Shown: positions 35,454-44,161, counted from the stretch's first letter. The stretch: DNA of 64,000 nt from Runella aurantiaca (GCF_003339505.1 NZ_QPIW01000002.1:124001-188000), one strand, 5' to 3'. Program-made: numbers and translations. The notes: a model not told the origin generated them from the sequence alone.

Positions 35454-36539
35454 CTAGTCAGTCAACCAAATTTTTTGACTGACGCGTTTTCCTTGATGCT
35501 CACCCACTAACCAATACCAACCATCGGGGGCAATTGTTTGAAAAATGTAATCATCAGCCCCCAAAGACTGCCACTGAAGCGAAATGGCTTGCCCATTCAA
35601 CGAGAATAATTTAATTTCGGAGGGCAGAAAATGACGAAGCCTAACCTGAATATTACGGGTCGAAGTTGGATTGCCAAACACCCAAAGTTGGGGCGCATTT
35701 ACGTCAAAATGAATGGGGATTATTTTGGAATATACAAATTGCCCGTCACGGTCTACTTGGCGCAGTCGATAATACATCACACCCGGAACGGGTGCGGCAT
35801 CGGTGGCGGTGTAGAGCGTTCGCTCGCTGACATCGCCGGCGGCGGCCAATGATTGAAACGTGACGAATTCACTTAAATCGCGGCTCCGCTGAACGTCAAA
35901 ATGACTAGCATTTTGTTCCCAAGACGTTTCCCAATTTATTTTAACGTGATTATCAACGACTTCTCCGCGAAAATAAGTAAGCTCGACTGGCAAAGGTACA
36001 ACGGTGACGGTTCCGTTAACGCGCAGATTATCAATACGAAGCGTACCTAAATCGTCCACGGCGCTGTAGGCATAAATACGAAAAGTAACGGTGTTTTCCA
36101 GACCGCTGAACGAAACGGAATAATTCTGCGTACCGAAGTTTTCGCCTACCGAACCTGAACCCAGATTGCCGCTGAATCCATCCTGATTTGAGCGCAATGC
36201 AATTTGCGTGGGCCCTTGGGGCGAGCGATTACAGGCGAAAGAAACCGATGTGATGGCGCATCGGTAGTTTTGGGGAGTAATTGAAAACTCCAAATATTTA
36301 TTGGTATTCAGGCCGCCCGTTGTCCAAAGGCGGATGCTGATGGCGGTTCCTGATGCACCTGCTGGATAGCCTGCCTGATTCACATTCCCACTTAGTCCGA
36401 CTGATGAAATATTCACATTTGGACTGTTGACTGAGCCGCCATTATTTCCTTCAAAATCCCAAGAAGCAGTAAAAGGGGTTTGGGCCTGTGCCGTGAGCAC
36501 AAACAGAGAAAGCACCAAAATAAACAGCTTGAAGTGCAT
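35454..36539 (-). CDS. Secreted protein with T9SS-like C-terminal domain
   Basis: A 361-residue protein with signal peptide MHFKLFILVLSLFVLTAQA. The middle is a beta-sandwich-like part with a single fibronectin-type linker (VELTYFRGEVVDNHVKINWET) that is typical of the region just before T9SS domains in Bacteroidota. The final 75 residues (LWVFGNPTSTRNIQV to KRVSQKIWLTD) match the type IX sorting domain pattern, with a G-W-Y-W turn in place of the usual G-x-Y. Likely exported through the T9SS; function unknown. A perfect 50-bp palindrome sits 17 bp upstream of its start. Confidence 0.75.
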   Translation of the reverse strand: MHFKLFILVLSLFVLTAQAQTPFTASWDFEGNNGGSVNSPNVNISSVGLSGNVNQAGYPAGASGTAISIRLWTTGGLNTNKYLEFSITPQNYRCAITSVSFACNRSPQGPTQIALRSNQDGFSGNLGSGSVGENFGTQNYSVSFSGLENTVTFRIYAYSAVDDLGTLRIDNLRVNGTVTVVPLPVELTYFRGEVVDNHVKINWETSWEQNASHFDVQRSRDLSEFVTFQSLAAAGDVSERTLYTATDAAPVPGVMYYRLRQVDRDGQFVYSKIIPIHFDVNAPQLWVFGNPTSTRNIQVRLRHFLPSEIKLFSLNGQAISLQWQSLGADDYIFQTIAPDGWYWLVGEHQGKRVSQKIWLTD

Positions 36540-36556
36540 TGTTTTCCCCTTTAATG

Positions 36557-36606
36557 ATGAACGTCTATTGAGTAATCAGGGCCCTGATTACTCAATAGAC
36601 GTTCAT
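36557..36606. repeat. Perfect 50-bp palindrome without a loop
   Basis: Positions 36557-36581 are the exact reverse complement of 36582-36606: two 25-bp arms meeting at GGGCCC with no spacer. It lies between the 3' end of mazG (36652) and the start of the T9SS-like gene (36539), both on the minus strand. It may terminate mazG and shape the leader of the next gene. Confidence 0.95.
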
Positions 36607-36651
36607 TTGAGAAAAAGTAACGGAGTTGAGACTCAATCCGTTGATAGAATG

Positions 36652-37461
36652 TTACAGGGTTTTGGCTTTGTTCCAATATTCATCCATTTCAGCCAGTGTC
36701 ATTTCGTGCAATTGTTTGCCGTCGGCGCGGGATTGGGTTTCGAGGTAGGTGAAACGTTTGATGAATTTTTTATTGGTACGTTCTAAGGCCGTTTCAGGAT
36801 TTATATCAATAAAACGGGCGTAATTGACCAACGAAAACAACAAATCGCCAAACTCACCTTCAGCTTTTTCTTTGTCAATGATGGAATTATCGTCGGCGTT
36901 GAAATGCTCTTTGAATTCCTGCATTTCTTCCTCTACTTTCTCCCACACCTGCTGCTTTTCTTCCCAGTCAAAGCCCGCACCACGGGCTTTTTCCTGAATA
37001 CGCATGCCTTTGATAAGCGCGGGCAGCGAGGCTGGAACCCCACCCAAAACAGACTTGTTACCTTCTTTTAGTTTGATCTGCTCCCAGTTTTGCTTTACCT
37101 GCTCTTCGGTATCGGCTTTAACATCGCCATAAATATGCGGGTGACGCACGATGAGTTTTTCGCAAATACCGTGAAGTACGTCTTTTATCTCAAAGTCGTT
37201 AGTTTCGGAAGCAATTTTGGCGTAGAAAATAATATGTAGCAAAATATCGCCCAATTCTTTTTTGATTTCGGGCAAATCATTCTCCATGATGGCATCAGAC
37301 AATTCGTAGGTTTCTTCGATGGTCAAATGCCGCAAACTGTGCATTGTCTGCTTTTTATCCCACGGACATTGCGCCCGCAAATCATCCATGATGTTGAGCA
37401 ATCGGTCGAAAGCGAGGAGTTGTTGGATGCGGCTTTCGGGAAGGTCGGAGAGTGTGATCAT
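36652..37461 (-). CDS. mazG: Nucleoside triphosphate pyrophosphohydrolase MazG
   Basis: Hydrolyses (d)NTPs to NMP and pyrophosphate, helping to sanitise the nucleotide pool. At 269 residues it has two MazG domains: the first with LRAQCPWDKKQTMHSLRHLTIEETYEL in part (near residue 30) and LGDILLHIIFYAKIA, the second with EGEFGDLLFSLVNYARF near residue 208. The duplicated EExxE/ExxD helical pattern is intact. It is upstream of, and co-oriented with, the T9SS-like gene and downstream of the AT-rich methyltransferase cassette, from which it is separated by about 40 bp. Confidence 0.95.
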   Translation of the reverse strand: MITLSDLPESRIQQLLAFDRLLNIMDDLRAQCPWDKKQTMHSLRHLTIEETYELSDAIMENDLPEIKKELGDILLHIIFYAKIASETNDFEIKDVLHGICEKLIVRHPHIYGDVKADTEEQVKQNWEQIKLKEGNKSVLGGVPASLPALIKGMRIQEKARGAGFDWEEKQQVWEKVEEEMQEFKEHFNADDNSIIDKEKAEGEFGDLLFSLVNYARFIDINPETALERTNKKFIKRFTYLETQSRADGKQLHEMTLAEMDEYWNKAKTL

Positions 37462-37499
37462 TCTATAAATATATTTTCACGTAAAAGATAACTCTATGT

Positions 37500-38165
37500 T
37501 TATCTTTTATACATTTCTTTATCTAAATAATCTTCAACATTATGCAAAATATTACCAACATAATGTATTACTTCATCTTTAATTTCTATGAGTTGCTGGA
37601 TTGAATATTCTTTGCCACATTCTTGGAATGAAATAAAACCGTGAGCTAAGTTATTTCTATGCCTTTTGACAGTAAGTAAATTTTCTCCATTTTTTGTTTT
37701 TCTTGCATTTGTTTTACAAGAGAAGCCATATTTTTCAGACAAAGCTTTAATCTCCCTTGCATCAACATTTCCTGAAAAAATTTCTCTTGATTGAGGGTGA
37801 AATTTCAAAATATCGGTGACTATATTTTGAACTCCAGTGATAAAGTTATCCGATTTCGTATTTTTCTTTATGTAATTAAAAATCTCTTTTTTTACTAATT
37901 GATTAAGCGCATCGTATTCTATTTCTTTTGTTAAAATTTCATTATGTATAGCTTCAATGGCCTGTGAAATAGATGATTCAACAATATTATAAAGAAGTAA
38001 GAAGCCGTTAGCTCGAAGAATTTGAGCTAAATTAATATCAATTTTATGAATTGTACCATTTGAAAAAGCAATTTTAGCTTCTTTAATCATAAGTTCTTCA
38101 AGAAGAAAAAAGTAAGAATCAATTTCCTTTGCCCTTTCTTGAAACATGCGTGTAACATCTTTCAT
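37500..38165 (-). CDS. HEPN nuclease, MAE_28990/MAE_18760 family
   Basis: A 221-residue, Lys-rich, mostly helical protein. The HEPN catalytic signature R-x4-H is RNNLAH (Arg170, His175) inside KRHRNNLAHGFISF. HEPN domains are often metal-independent RNases in toxin-antitoxin and abortive defence systems. The N-terminal helices (residues 1-120) include NIVESSISQAIEAIH, matching the MAE_28990/MAE_18760 family. Its start abuts the DUF262 stop codon, with no gap, so it is the last gene of a tightly coupled three-gene operon. Codon use is AT-richer than in neighbouring mazG. The RNase activity is inferred from the motif. Confidence 0.85.
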   Translation of the reverse strand: MKDVTRMFQERAKEIDSYFFLLEELMIKEAKIAFSNGTIHKIDINLAQILRANGFLLLYNIVESSISQAIEAIHNEILTKEIEYDALNQLVKKEIFNYIKKNTKSDNFITGVQNIVTDILKFHPQSREIFSGNVDAREIKALSEKYGFSCKTNARKTKNGENLLTVKRHRNNLAHGFISFQECGKEYSIQQLIEIKDEVIHYVGNILHNVEDYLDKEMYKR

Positions 38166-39227
38166 CTATCGCTTACTCAATAATTTATTCTTTACAAATT
38201 CAATTCTGCCGATTAATTTATTCCGATTATTTGCGGCATCTGTTGTTGTTATATCTTCAAATTCCTTTGAGTTTAACCATTCAATGACTGGGATAGCAGG
38301 CTTTAACTTAGGATTCTCTTGTAAAGCTAGACTTACACCTACAGCAATAGCCTCAAATCGAACTCGGGGTGTGGAATTATGGTTAATAGTTTTTCTAAAT
38401 CCATAGGGGAAATACATATCAACAAAATCTAACATATCTTCAAACATTTCAGCCATGCTATCAGCATCAAATTTGTTTTGCTTTTCCTTCATATATTCAT
38501 CTAGGAAATCATCAACTCGATGAACAAAGCTTGTATATTTTTCCGTATATGCAAAAAAACGTAGAACCAATTCCTGCCTTTCAGATCTATCGGTTCGTTC
38601 TTTACTGATTGGACATAAGATAGCGAACTTTTGGTTATTTGAACACTGTTCAATAAAGCTATTAAATGTGCCTTCAAAATACCCCCTCCTTATTTCCATT
38701 GCAGAAAGGAGTACGGGCGTTGTATTTATCCTCTGAAAAACATCTTTTCTAGTATCCCAATCTGCTTTATCAGTTAACTCTATTAATCGTATAGTCCTTT
38801 TTTTTAACCTCCGTTGCCTTGATAGAGGTAAATCTTGAAAACGAAACCCCTCCAATTCTGTTAGTTTTTCCAACTTTTGCAGTTTGAAATCATTTGCAAG
38901 AAAGTAGTCTAATGTTCTGATTCTTTGAGAACCATCGACTATTTCCGAGCGCCCATCATTATCTGCCAAGAACATATATGGAATAGGAAGACCTAATATC
39001 AATGACTCAATAAACTTAGAGGCCCTTTGTTTATCCCACACGTAACCCCTTTGGTATTTTGGAATAAATATTTCATTTTCCTTATACTTTTGTATGAGTA
39101 ATTCTATAGTATATTCTCTAATTTCGTAATCGACAATTTTTTGCAGATTAAAAATCTGTTGCTCTGCACGATTTTGTTGTTCTTCTGAAAATCTTGAGAA
39201 GAGTTCTAACTGTAGGTCTTGTGCCAT
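38166..39227 (-). CDS. DUF262 domain-containing protein (GmrS-like, no HNH domain)
   Basis: A 353-residue protein. The DUF262 core shows IPKYQRGYVWDKQRASKFI (residues 55-73), ILGLPIPYMFL and the ParB/sulfiredoxin-fold motif DGSQR (residues 98-102). DUF262 proteins bind and hydrolyse nucleotides and, in GmrSD and BrxU type IV systems, are fused to the DUF1524 HNH nuclease that cuts modified DNA. No HNH motif is present here; the C-terminal part is helical (RVRFEAIAVGVSLALQENP). The gene overlaps the methyltransferase by 22 bp and abuts the HEPN gene, implying a stoichiometric module. A role as nucleotide-dependent sensor or switch is inferred. Confidence 0.88.
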   Translation of the reverse strand: MAQDLQLELFSRFSEEQQNRAEQQIFNLQKIVDYEIREYTIELLIQKYKENEIFIPKYQRGYVWDKQRASKFIESLILGLPIPYMFLADNDGRSEIVDGSQRIRTLDYFLANDFKLQKLEKLTELEGFRFQDLPLSRQRRLKKRTIRLIELTDKADWDTRKDVFQRINTTPVLLSAMEIRRGYFEGTFNSFIEQCSNNQKFAILCPISKERTDRSERQELVLRFFAYTEKYTSFVHRVDDFLDEYMKEKQNKFDADSMAEMFEDMLDFVDMYFPYGFRKTINHNSTPRVRFEAIAVGVSLALQENPKLKPAIPVIEWLNSKEFEDITTTDAANNRNKLIGRIEFVKNKLLSKR

Positions 39228-40279
39228 TGTGCTAAATGAAATTTAATGCTCTTGGCTACTACTTGGCCCAGTTCAACCGGGACAGCATTACCGATGTGCG
39301 TAGAAAGACGTGTAGTGTTAGGGGTTTGTCCATCGGGGACAAATTTGTAGGTCTTTGGGAAGGTTTGAAGCAATGCGGCTTCGCGCAGACTAATGGCGCG
39401 GTCCTGCTCAGGATGCCCAAAACGACCATTCCCAATGCCTGTACAGAAAGTAGTCATGGTAGGAGAAGGTTTGTCCCAATCCATTCGTCCGTAAACACTT
39501 CCGTAACTCTTTCCGGATGTTTTCCGGTGGCAGTCCAACACTAAATCTTCGCTCCAATCCCGCCAAGTACCACCTTGTTTAGATTGGCGAATTCTCTGTA
39601 TGTTTTTATCAGACAACTTAGAAGCTCGGTGAATAGGATCTTTTTCCGAAATGCCGCCACTTTCAATTGGCTCTAAGTCGCCAATAGCATCCTTAACGGT
39701 TTTGTACGTTTTAGGACTGTGGGTTTTATCCATGATTTTTATCGGACTCAATCTTGATGCCAATAAAACCAATCGTTTCCGCTGCTGTGGGATACCGTAG
39801 TCAGGACAGTAAATTTCTTTGAAATCAATGAAGTAATCGTTTTTGTCTAAGACTTTAAGAAAGTCTTGAAAAATATACGACTTATCAAACTTAGCCAAAC
39901 CGGGCACATTTTCCATCGAAACGATTTCGGGCTTTATTTCTTCAATGAGTCGTGCAAATTCACCTAAAAGTGACCATTTTGCTTTTTGAGCATCTTCCTG
40001 TTTGTCAGGAGATTTGAAAGCATAAGTGGAGAACGGCTGGCAAGGGGCACAACCAACCAATATACGAACGTCAGCTTTTCCAAAAAAGGCACTTAGTTCG
40101 GAGCCTTTTACTTCTCGAATGTCTTTATTTACAAAAAGTGCGTTGTTATTGGTCTCAAATGGAAAACGACAGGTTTCATCAATATCAAAGCCAGCGGCAA
40201 CTTCAAACCCCTCCCGGACAAAACCGTGGGATAACCCACCAATTCCGCAGAATAAATCTATAACTTTGATTGAGGACAT
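39206..40279 (-). CDS. DNA (cytosine-5)-methyltransferase
   Basis: A 357-residue C5 methyltransferase with all key motifs: I VIDLFCGIGGLSHGF, IV GCAPCQPFSTY with the catalytic Cys80, VI ENVPG, VIII QQRKRLVLLASR, and X IGNAVPVELGQVVAKSI. The target-recognition part lies between VIII and IX (about residues 195-270) and its specificity cannot be read. The ATG at 40279 (MSSIKVID) is the natural start; an upstream in-frame start at 40306 is rejected. First gene of the operon with DUF262 and HEPN. No endonuclease of a known restriction type is next to it, so protection of self from an unusual effector is the likely purpose. Confidence 0.95.
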   Translation of the reverse strand: MSSIKVIDLFCGIGGLSHGFVREGFEVAAGFDIDETCRFPFETNNNALFVNKDIREVKGSELSAFFGKADVRILVGCAPCQPFSTYAFKSPDKQEDAQKAKWSLLGEFARLIEEIKPEIVSMENVPGLAKFDKSYIFQDFLKVLDKNDYFIDFKEIYCPDYGIPQQRKRLVLLASRLSPIKIMDKTHSPKTYKTVKDAIGDLEPIESGGISEKDPIHRASKLSDKNIQRIRQSKQGGTWRDWSEDLVLDCHRKTSGKSYGSVYGRMDWDKPSPTMTTFCTGIGNGRFGHPEQDRAISLREAALLQTFPKTYKFVPDGQTPNTTRLSTHIGNAVPVELGQVVAKSIKFHLAQWHKTYS

Positions 40280-40296
40280 TGAAGGAAAACGTTTGT

Positions 40297-40355
40297 AATT
40301 ACGCAAATTAACGCGTTATTATCGTAATTATCAAGCTACGTTAATAAGACGTTAA
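40297..40355. promoter_or_regulatory. Nested dyad and ACGTTAA repeats upstream of the methyltransferase operon
   Basis: The palindrome TAACGCGTTA (40309-40318) is enclosed by AATTACG (40297-40303) and CGTAATT (40323-40329) around nearly the same centre. Two direct ACGTTAA copies follow at 40338-40344 and 40349-40355. It lies 18-76 bp upstream of the methyltransferase start, where an operator would be expected. Function is inferred. Confidence 0.5.
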
Positions 40356-40409
40356 AAATGCAATAAAGGCACTGCAAACCTTCAAAATCGGTTAAAAATC
40401 AACTTTTTT

Positions 40410-41495
40410 CTATAAAATCACTTCCTCCAGCATCTTAATATACTGCGCTACGCCCTGCTCAATCTCGTGCAGATAAATGAATTCGTTGGCGGTATGTGAG
40501 CGCTCGGAGTGGCCAGGGCCCATTTTTAAAGAGGGACAATCCAACAGCGCTTGGTCGGATGTGGTGGGGGAGCCGTAAGCCGTACGGCCCAATTTAAGAC
40601 CAGCCTGCACAATCGGATGCTCCACAGGGATGCTCGATGGGCGCAGGCGAATCGAACGCGGATGTACCTCCGATTGGATGTTTTGACGAATAGTTTCGAT
40701 GATTTCTTCCAGCGTGTATTGCTCCGTGACGCGGACATCGACGGTGAATTTACAGGTATCGGGCACCACGTTGTGCTGACTGCCAGCGTTGATGATGGTC
40801 ACCGACATTTTGATTGGGCCGAGCGTAGGGGAGACTTTCGGGAATTTATAATTGGTAATCCACTGAATATCCTGAATGGCTTTGTATATCGCATTTTCGC
40901 CTTCTTCACGGGCGGCGTGGCCTGATTTTCCGTGCGCAATGCAATCTAAAACCAATAGTCCTTTTTCGGCTACGGCTAGGTGCATTTCGGTGGGTTCGCC
41001 CACGATGGCAAATTCAATCGGTGGCAGGTCATCCACAATCATTTCCAGTCCTTCGCGGCCCGAGATTTCTTCTTCGGCGGTGGCGGCCAGCGCAACATTA
41101 TGGGTCAGATGCGGGTTATCATAAAAATGACAAAACGTAACAATGAGCGATGTAAGCGGTCCGCCAGCGTCGTTGCTCCCCAAACCAAATAGTTTACCAT
41201 CCTGCACGAGCGGCTCGTAGGGGTTCAGGGTCCAAGAAGGATTGGGTTTGACGGTATCGTGGTGGGAGTTGAGCAATACGGTGGGCTTTTTGGGGTCAAA
41301 AAAGCGATTAAACGCCCAGATATTGTTTTTTTTACGTTGAAAAGGAATGCCTTTACGCGTCAAAAAGGCCTCAATCAGCGCTGCCGTCCCTTCTTCTTCT
41401 TTGCTGAATGACTGCGTAGCAATCAGTTGCTTTAGTAATTGAATCGCCTCTTGTGCCAATGTGGCAGGCGATGAAATTGTGCTGGTTTCAGACAT
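40410..41495 (-). CDS. M20 family metallo-hydrolase (ArgE/DapE type)
   Basis: A 361-residue zinc-dependent deacylase or peptidase. Metal and catalytic residues are visible: LLNSHHDTV (first ligand His and catalytic Asp), GLGSNDAGGP (bridging Asp), ATAEEEISGREG (catalytic Glu pair), and the final GPGHSERSHTANEFI with the His ligand. This is the ArgE/DapE/CPG2 class; in Bacteroidota the closest functional relatives include N-acetylcitrulline or N-acylornithine deacetylases in arginine synthesis. The ATG at 41495 (MSETSTIS) is chosen over one eight codons upstream. No arginine genes adjoin, so substrate remains open. Confidence 0.88.
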   Translation of the reverse strand: MSETSTISSPATLAQEAIQLLKQLIATQSFSKEEEGTAALIEAFLTRKGIPFQRKKNNIWAFNRFFDPKKPTVLLNSHHDTVKPNPSWTLNPYEPLVQDGKLFGLGSNDAGGPLTSLIVTFCHFYDNPHLTHNVALAATAEEEISGREGLEMIVDDLPPIEFAIVGEPTEMHLAVAEKGLLVLDCIAHGKSGHAAREEGENAIYKAIQDIQWITNYKFPKVSPTLGPIKMSVTIINAGSQHNVVPDTCKFTVDVRVTEQYTLEEIIETIRQNIQSEVHPRSIRLRPSSIPVEHPIVQAGLKLGRTAYGSPTTSDQALLDCPSLKMGPGHSERSHTANEFIYLHEIEQGVAQYIKMLEEVIL

Positions 41496-41573
41496 AAATA
41501 TGGGTTTTGTCTGGCGCAAAGGTACGTTTTTTAGTCCATAGTCTATTGTTCATTATCAACGATTTTATTCGAT

Positions 41574-41906
41574 ATGTCCATCCCCGAACAAATTCAAAAC
41601 GAAGTACTTCGTCCCATTCTTAAGGCCCAAAATGACCTTTTTATCTTGCTTTTTCGCCATCAAGTAAGTAAGCGAAAAGTTAATTTTGAGAATTATTCTC
41701 CCGAAGACAAAGTTATATACATCGAAAAAACAATTCGCAAAGACATCAATTTCCGGAGCCTATTGGTCGGTGTCGTTGTGGGGCATTTTACGCCTGAGCA
41801 ATACGAAGCCTACCGCCCATTGGAAGAAGAACTAAACAAGCGGATTATCAATATGTTAATCAAGCGCTTGTGTTCTCAATTGGAACTACTGGTTGTCAAT
41901 CTTTAA
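41574..41906 (+). CDS. Small conserved hypothetical protein
   Basis: A 110-residue soluble protein with charged, mostly helical composition (MSIPEQIQNEVLRPILKAQ; YIEKTIRKDINFRSLLVGVVVGHFTPEQYEAYRP in part). No signal peptide, membrane helix or catalytic motif. The central IRKDINFRSLLVG followed by HFTPEQY looks like a conserved fold, but I do not recognise the family. Its 3' end overlaps that of the convergent alpha/beta hydrolase gene by 21 bp, an arrangement that may matter for transcript pairing. Confidence 0.6.
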   Translation: MSIPEQIQNEVLRPILKAQNDLFILLFRHQVSKRKVNFENYSPEDKVIYIEKTIRKDINFRSLLVGVVVGHFTPEQYEAYRPLEEELNKRIINMLIKRLCSQLELLVVNL

Positions 41907-42731
41907 CAAACTATCTAGTGTAGACCGATACATCGGAAAGCTATCCAAATGCAGGTGATGCCCCTTGGGAAGTGTCGTTAATTGAGCCTTGACAGGAGAG
42001 GGCGATGATAACAAAATAAGGCTGTTTTGATAAGGAACCGTTATGTCGTCGGTGCCGTGAAAAAGATGAATAGGGCAGTGGATGTGCGCAAAACAACTAT
42101 CGGTGCGGAATTTATAACGTGTAAGCCATTCGTACGGAAAAATCGGTAGTTGTGTGCGTCCTAAGGTCGGAATACTTGCATAAGGTGCTTCCAGAATCAG
42201 CCTTTTGGGGCGATTGTTGGCCGCTATTCGAGAAGCCATGCCCGAGCCGATGGAGTAGCCGTATACGATGATGGAGTCTTCCGAAAAGCGCTGTTTGAGG
42301 AAATCATACACGTATTGCGCGTCGTGGTGGAGGGCATCTTCGGAGCGTGTGCCGGTGCTTTTGCCGTAGCCTCGGTAATCGTACATCAAAACGTTGTATC
42401 CTCTTTTGGTAAATCGTTCAGCATATTCGCGGCCCCAACGGGCTAAGTTATCGCGGTTTCCGTGGAAAAACAAAACCACTTTTCCAGAGATGAACGTAGC
42501 GCGTTTAAGTACGACCGAATCCCTCGTGCCAAACCACAAAGCGTTTAGTCTGACTTGTCCTTTTTCGGGTTCAAAAGTGATTTCCTCAAACGGAATATTG
42601 AAGCTATACGCATAACTAGCAGCCAAGGTCGTGGGGCGAAATAAAACCAGCGGATGCAGCCACCAAATCAATAGGGCGACGGCGGCATAAATGATAACTC
42701 CCCACTGGGCAATTTTGGCTATTACTGACAT
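41886..42731 (-). CDS. Membrane-anchored alpha/beta hydrolase (BEM46/ABHD-like)
   Basis: A 281-residue serine hydrolase anchored by an N-terminal helix (AQWGVIIYAAVALLIWWLH). The fold markers are VVLFFHGNRDNLARWG (oxyanion-forming HGN), YRGYGKSTGTRSED, the nucleophile elbow GYSIGSGMA, LEAPYASIP, and LFHGTDDITVP with the Asp; a final GHHLHLDS carries the probable His. It resembles the YqkD/BEM46 group of lipase-like hydrolases. The ATG at 42731 is preferred over the in-frame 42848 start, which would add a non-homologous tail. Substrate unknown. Confidence 0.85.
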   Translation of the reverse strand: MSVIAKIAQWGVIIYAAVALLIWWLHPLVLFRPTTLAASYAYSFNIPFEEITFEPEKGQVRLNALWFGTRDSVVLKRATFISGKVVLFFHGNRDNLARWGREYAERFTKRGYNVLMYDYRGYGKSTGTRSEDALHHDAQYVYDFLKQRFSEDSIIVYGYSIGSGMASRIAANNRPKRLILEAPYASIPTLGRTQLPIFPYEWLTRYKFRTDSCFAHIHCPIHLFHGTDDITVPYQNSLILLSSPSPVKAQLTTLPKGHHLHLDSFPMYRSTLDSLLKIDNQ

Positions 42732-42925
42732 AAAAATCTGCTCAGATTGGTTCGTTTGGCGTTGGCTGTGTTGTGCAGTGCCGTTTTGTAAAGTACAAAA
42801 GTCTAAATAAAGGCTTAACTTCGTGGCAATTAACGAAACTTTCTCCAAAATAATACCGTTTATTCATACCCGTTTAACCAACAACGGATAACCATTAATC
42901 CCGGATTGACGGGAAGTAAGTATAA

Positions 42926-44161
42926 ATGAATTCAACCGCGAAAAAACAGGAAACCGCCGTATTAGTTGCCATCACTACCCAACGCCAAACTGCTGAACAA
43001 ACCCAGGAATACCTGCAAGAGTTGGCATTTTTGGCTTCTACTTTGGGGGTAGAGACGGTCAAGACCTTTACGCAAAAACTCGAATATTCAGATAATCGCA
43101 CCTTTGTCGGGAAAGGCCGTCTCGAAGACATCAAAACCTTTGTGACCGCCAACCCGGTAGACATGATTATCTTTGACGATGAGCTTATTCCTTCACAGGT
43201 TCGTAACCTCGAAGCCGAATTTAAAGACATAAAAGTCCTCGACCGTAGCTTATTGATTCTGGATATTTTTGCCATGCGAGCCCAAACCGCTCAGGCAAAA
43301 ACTCAGGTGGAATTGGCGCAGTATCAATACATGTATCCACGACTGACCCGGATGTGGTCGCACTTAAGCCGTCAGAAAGGTGGTGTCGGGATGCGTGGTC
43401 CAGGGGAAAAAGAGCTTGAAACTGACCGACGAATTGTGCAGGACCGCATCGCATTCCTGAAAGAAAAACTCGAAAAAATTGATAAGCAGAGCGTTACTCG
43501 CCGCAAAGAGCGTAACCGCTTGGTGCGTGTAGCACTGGTGGGCTATACCAACGTGGGCAAATCTACGCTCATGCGTCGCTTGGCCAAAACGGATGTATTT
43601 GCCGAAAACAAACTCTTTGCCACCGTCGATTCTACGGTGCGTAAAGTAGTGCTTGAGAATATCCCTTTCCTGTTGACCGACACGGTAGGGTTTATCCGTA
43701 AACTACCCACGAAACTCATTGAGTCGTTTAAATCGACCCTCGATGAAGTGCGTGAGGCCGATATTTTGTTGCACGTGGTAGATATATCACACCCGTCGTT
43801 TGAGGAGCAAATCGAAGTGGTAAATCAGACCTTGGCCGAAATCGGGGCAGGGGATAAATCGACGGTGATGGTGTTTAATAAAATTGATGCGTACCATCCC
43901 AAAAAAGAGGCTTTTGACGAAGTAGTAGAAACCGAAGAAGGCGAAATCGTAGTGGAGCAAACCAAGGAAATGGTGCTTGAAAAGCTCAAAAAGAGTTATT
44001 ACAATGCTTCGGCGGAGCACGTGGTGTTTATCTCAGCCCAAAACAGCGAGAATTTGGGCGAACTGCGAACCAAACTATTTGAGTTGATAAAGCAAAAACA
44101 CTACGTTATTTATCCAAATTGGCTTAATGTGCCCTTCACAGACGTTGATTTTGCCGAATAG
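42926..44161 (+). CDS. hflX: GTPase HflX
   Basis: Ribosome-associated GTPase that rescues stalled or heat-damaged ribosomes by splitting them. At 411 residues it is complete: the N-terminal HflX domain (ETAVLVAITTQRQTAEQTQEY and the TFVGKGRLEDIK loop), a Gly-rich linker (GGVGMRGPGEKELETDRR, near residue 151), a coiled coil, then the G domain with G1 GYTNVGKSTLM, G3 DTVGFIRKLP and G4 FNKID. A C-terminal insertion with many Glu residues precedes the last helix. The tandem tRNA-like array begins 25 bp after its stop codon. Confidence 0.95.
   Translation: MNSTAKKQETAVLVAITTQRQTAEQTQEYLQELAFLASTLGVETVKTFTQKLEYSDNRTFVGKGRLEDIKTFVTANPVDMIIFDDELIPSQVRNLEAEFKDIKVLDRSLLILDIFAMRAQTAQAKTQVELAQYQYMYPRLTRMWSHLSRQKGGVGMRGPGEKELETDRRIVQDRIAFLKEKLEKIDKQSVTRRKERNRLVRVALVGYTNVGKSTLMRRLAKTDVFAENKLFATVDSTVRKVVLENIPFLLTDTVGFIRKLPTKLIESFKSTLDEVREADILLHVVDISHPSFEEQIEVVNQTLAEIGAGDKSTVMVFNKIDAYHPKKEAFDEVVETEEGEIVVEQTKEMVLEKLKKSYYNASAEHVVFISAQNSENLGELRTKLFELIKQKHYVIYPNWLNVPFTDVDFAE

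Noticed and set aside
37500-40279. Classical type II restriction-modification system
   Set aside because: There is a C5 methyltransferase but no recognisable restriction endonuclease; the two partner genes are DUF262 and HEPN, so a standard type II reading does not fit.
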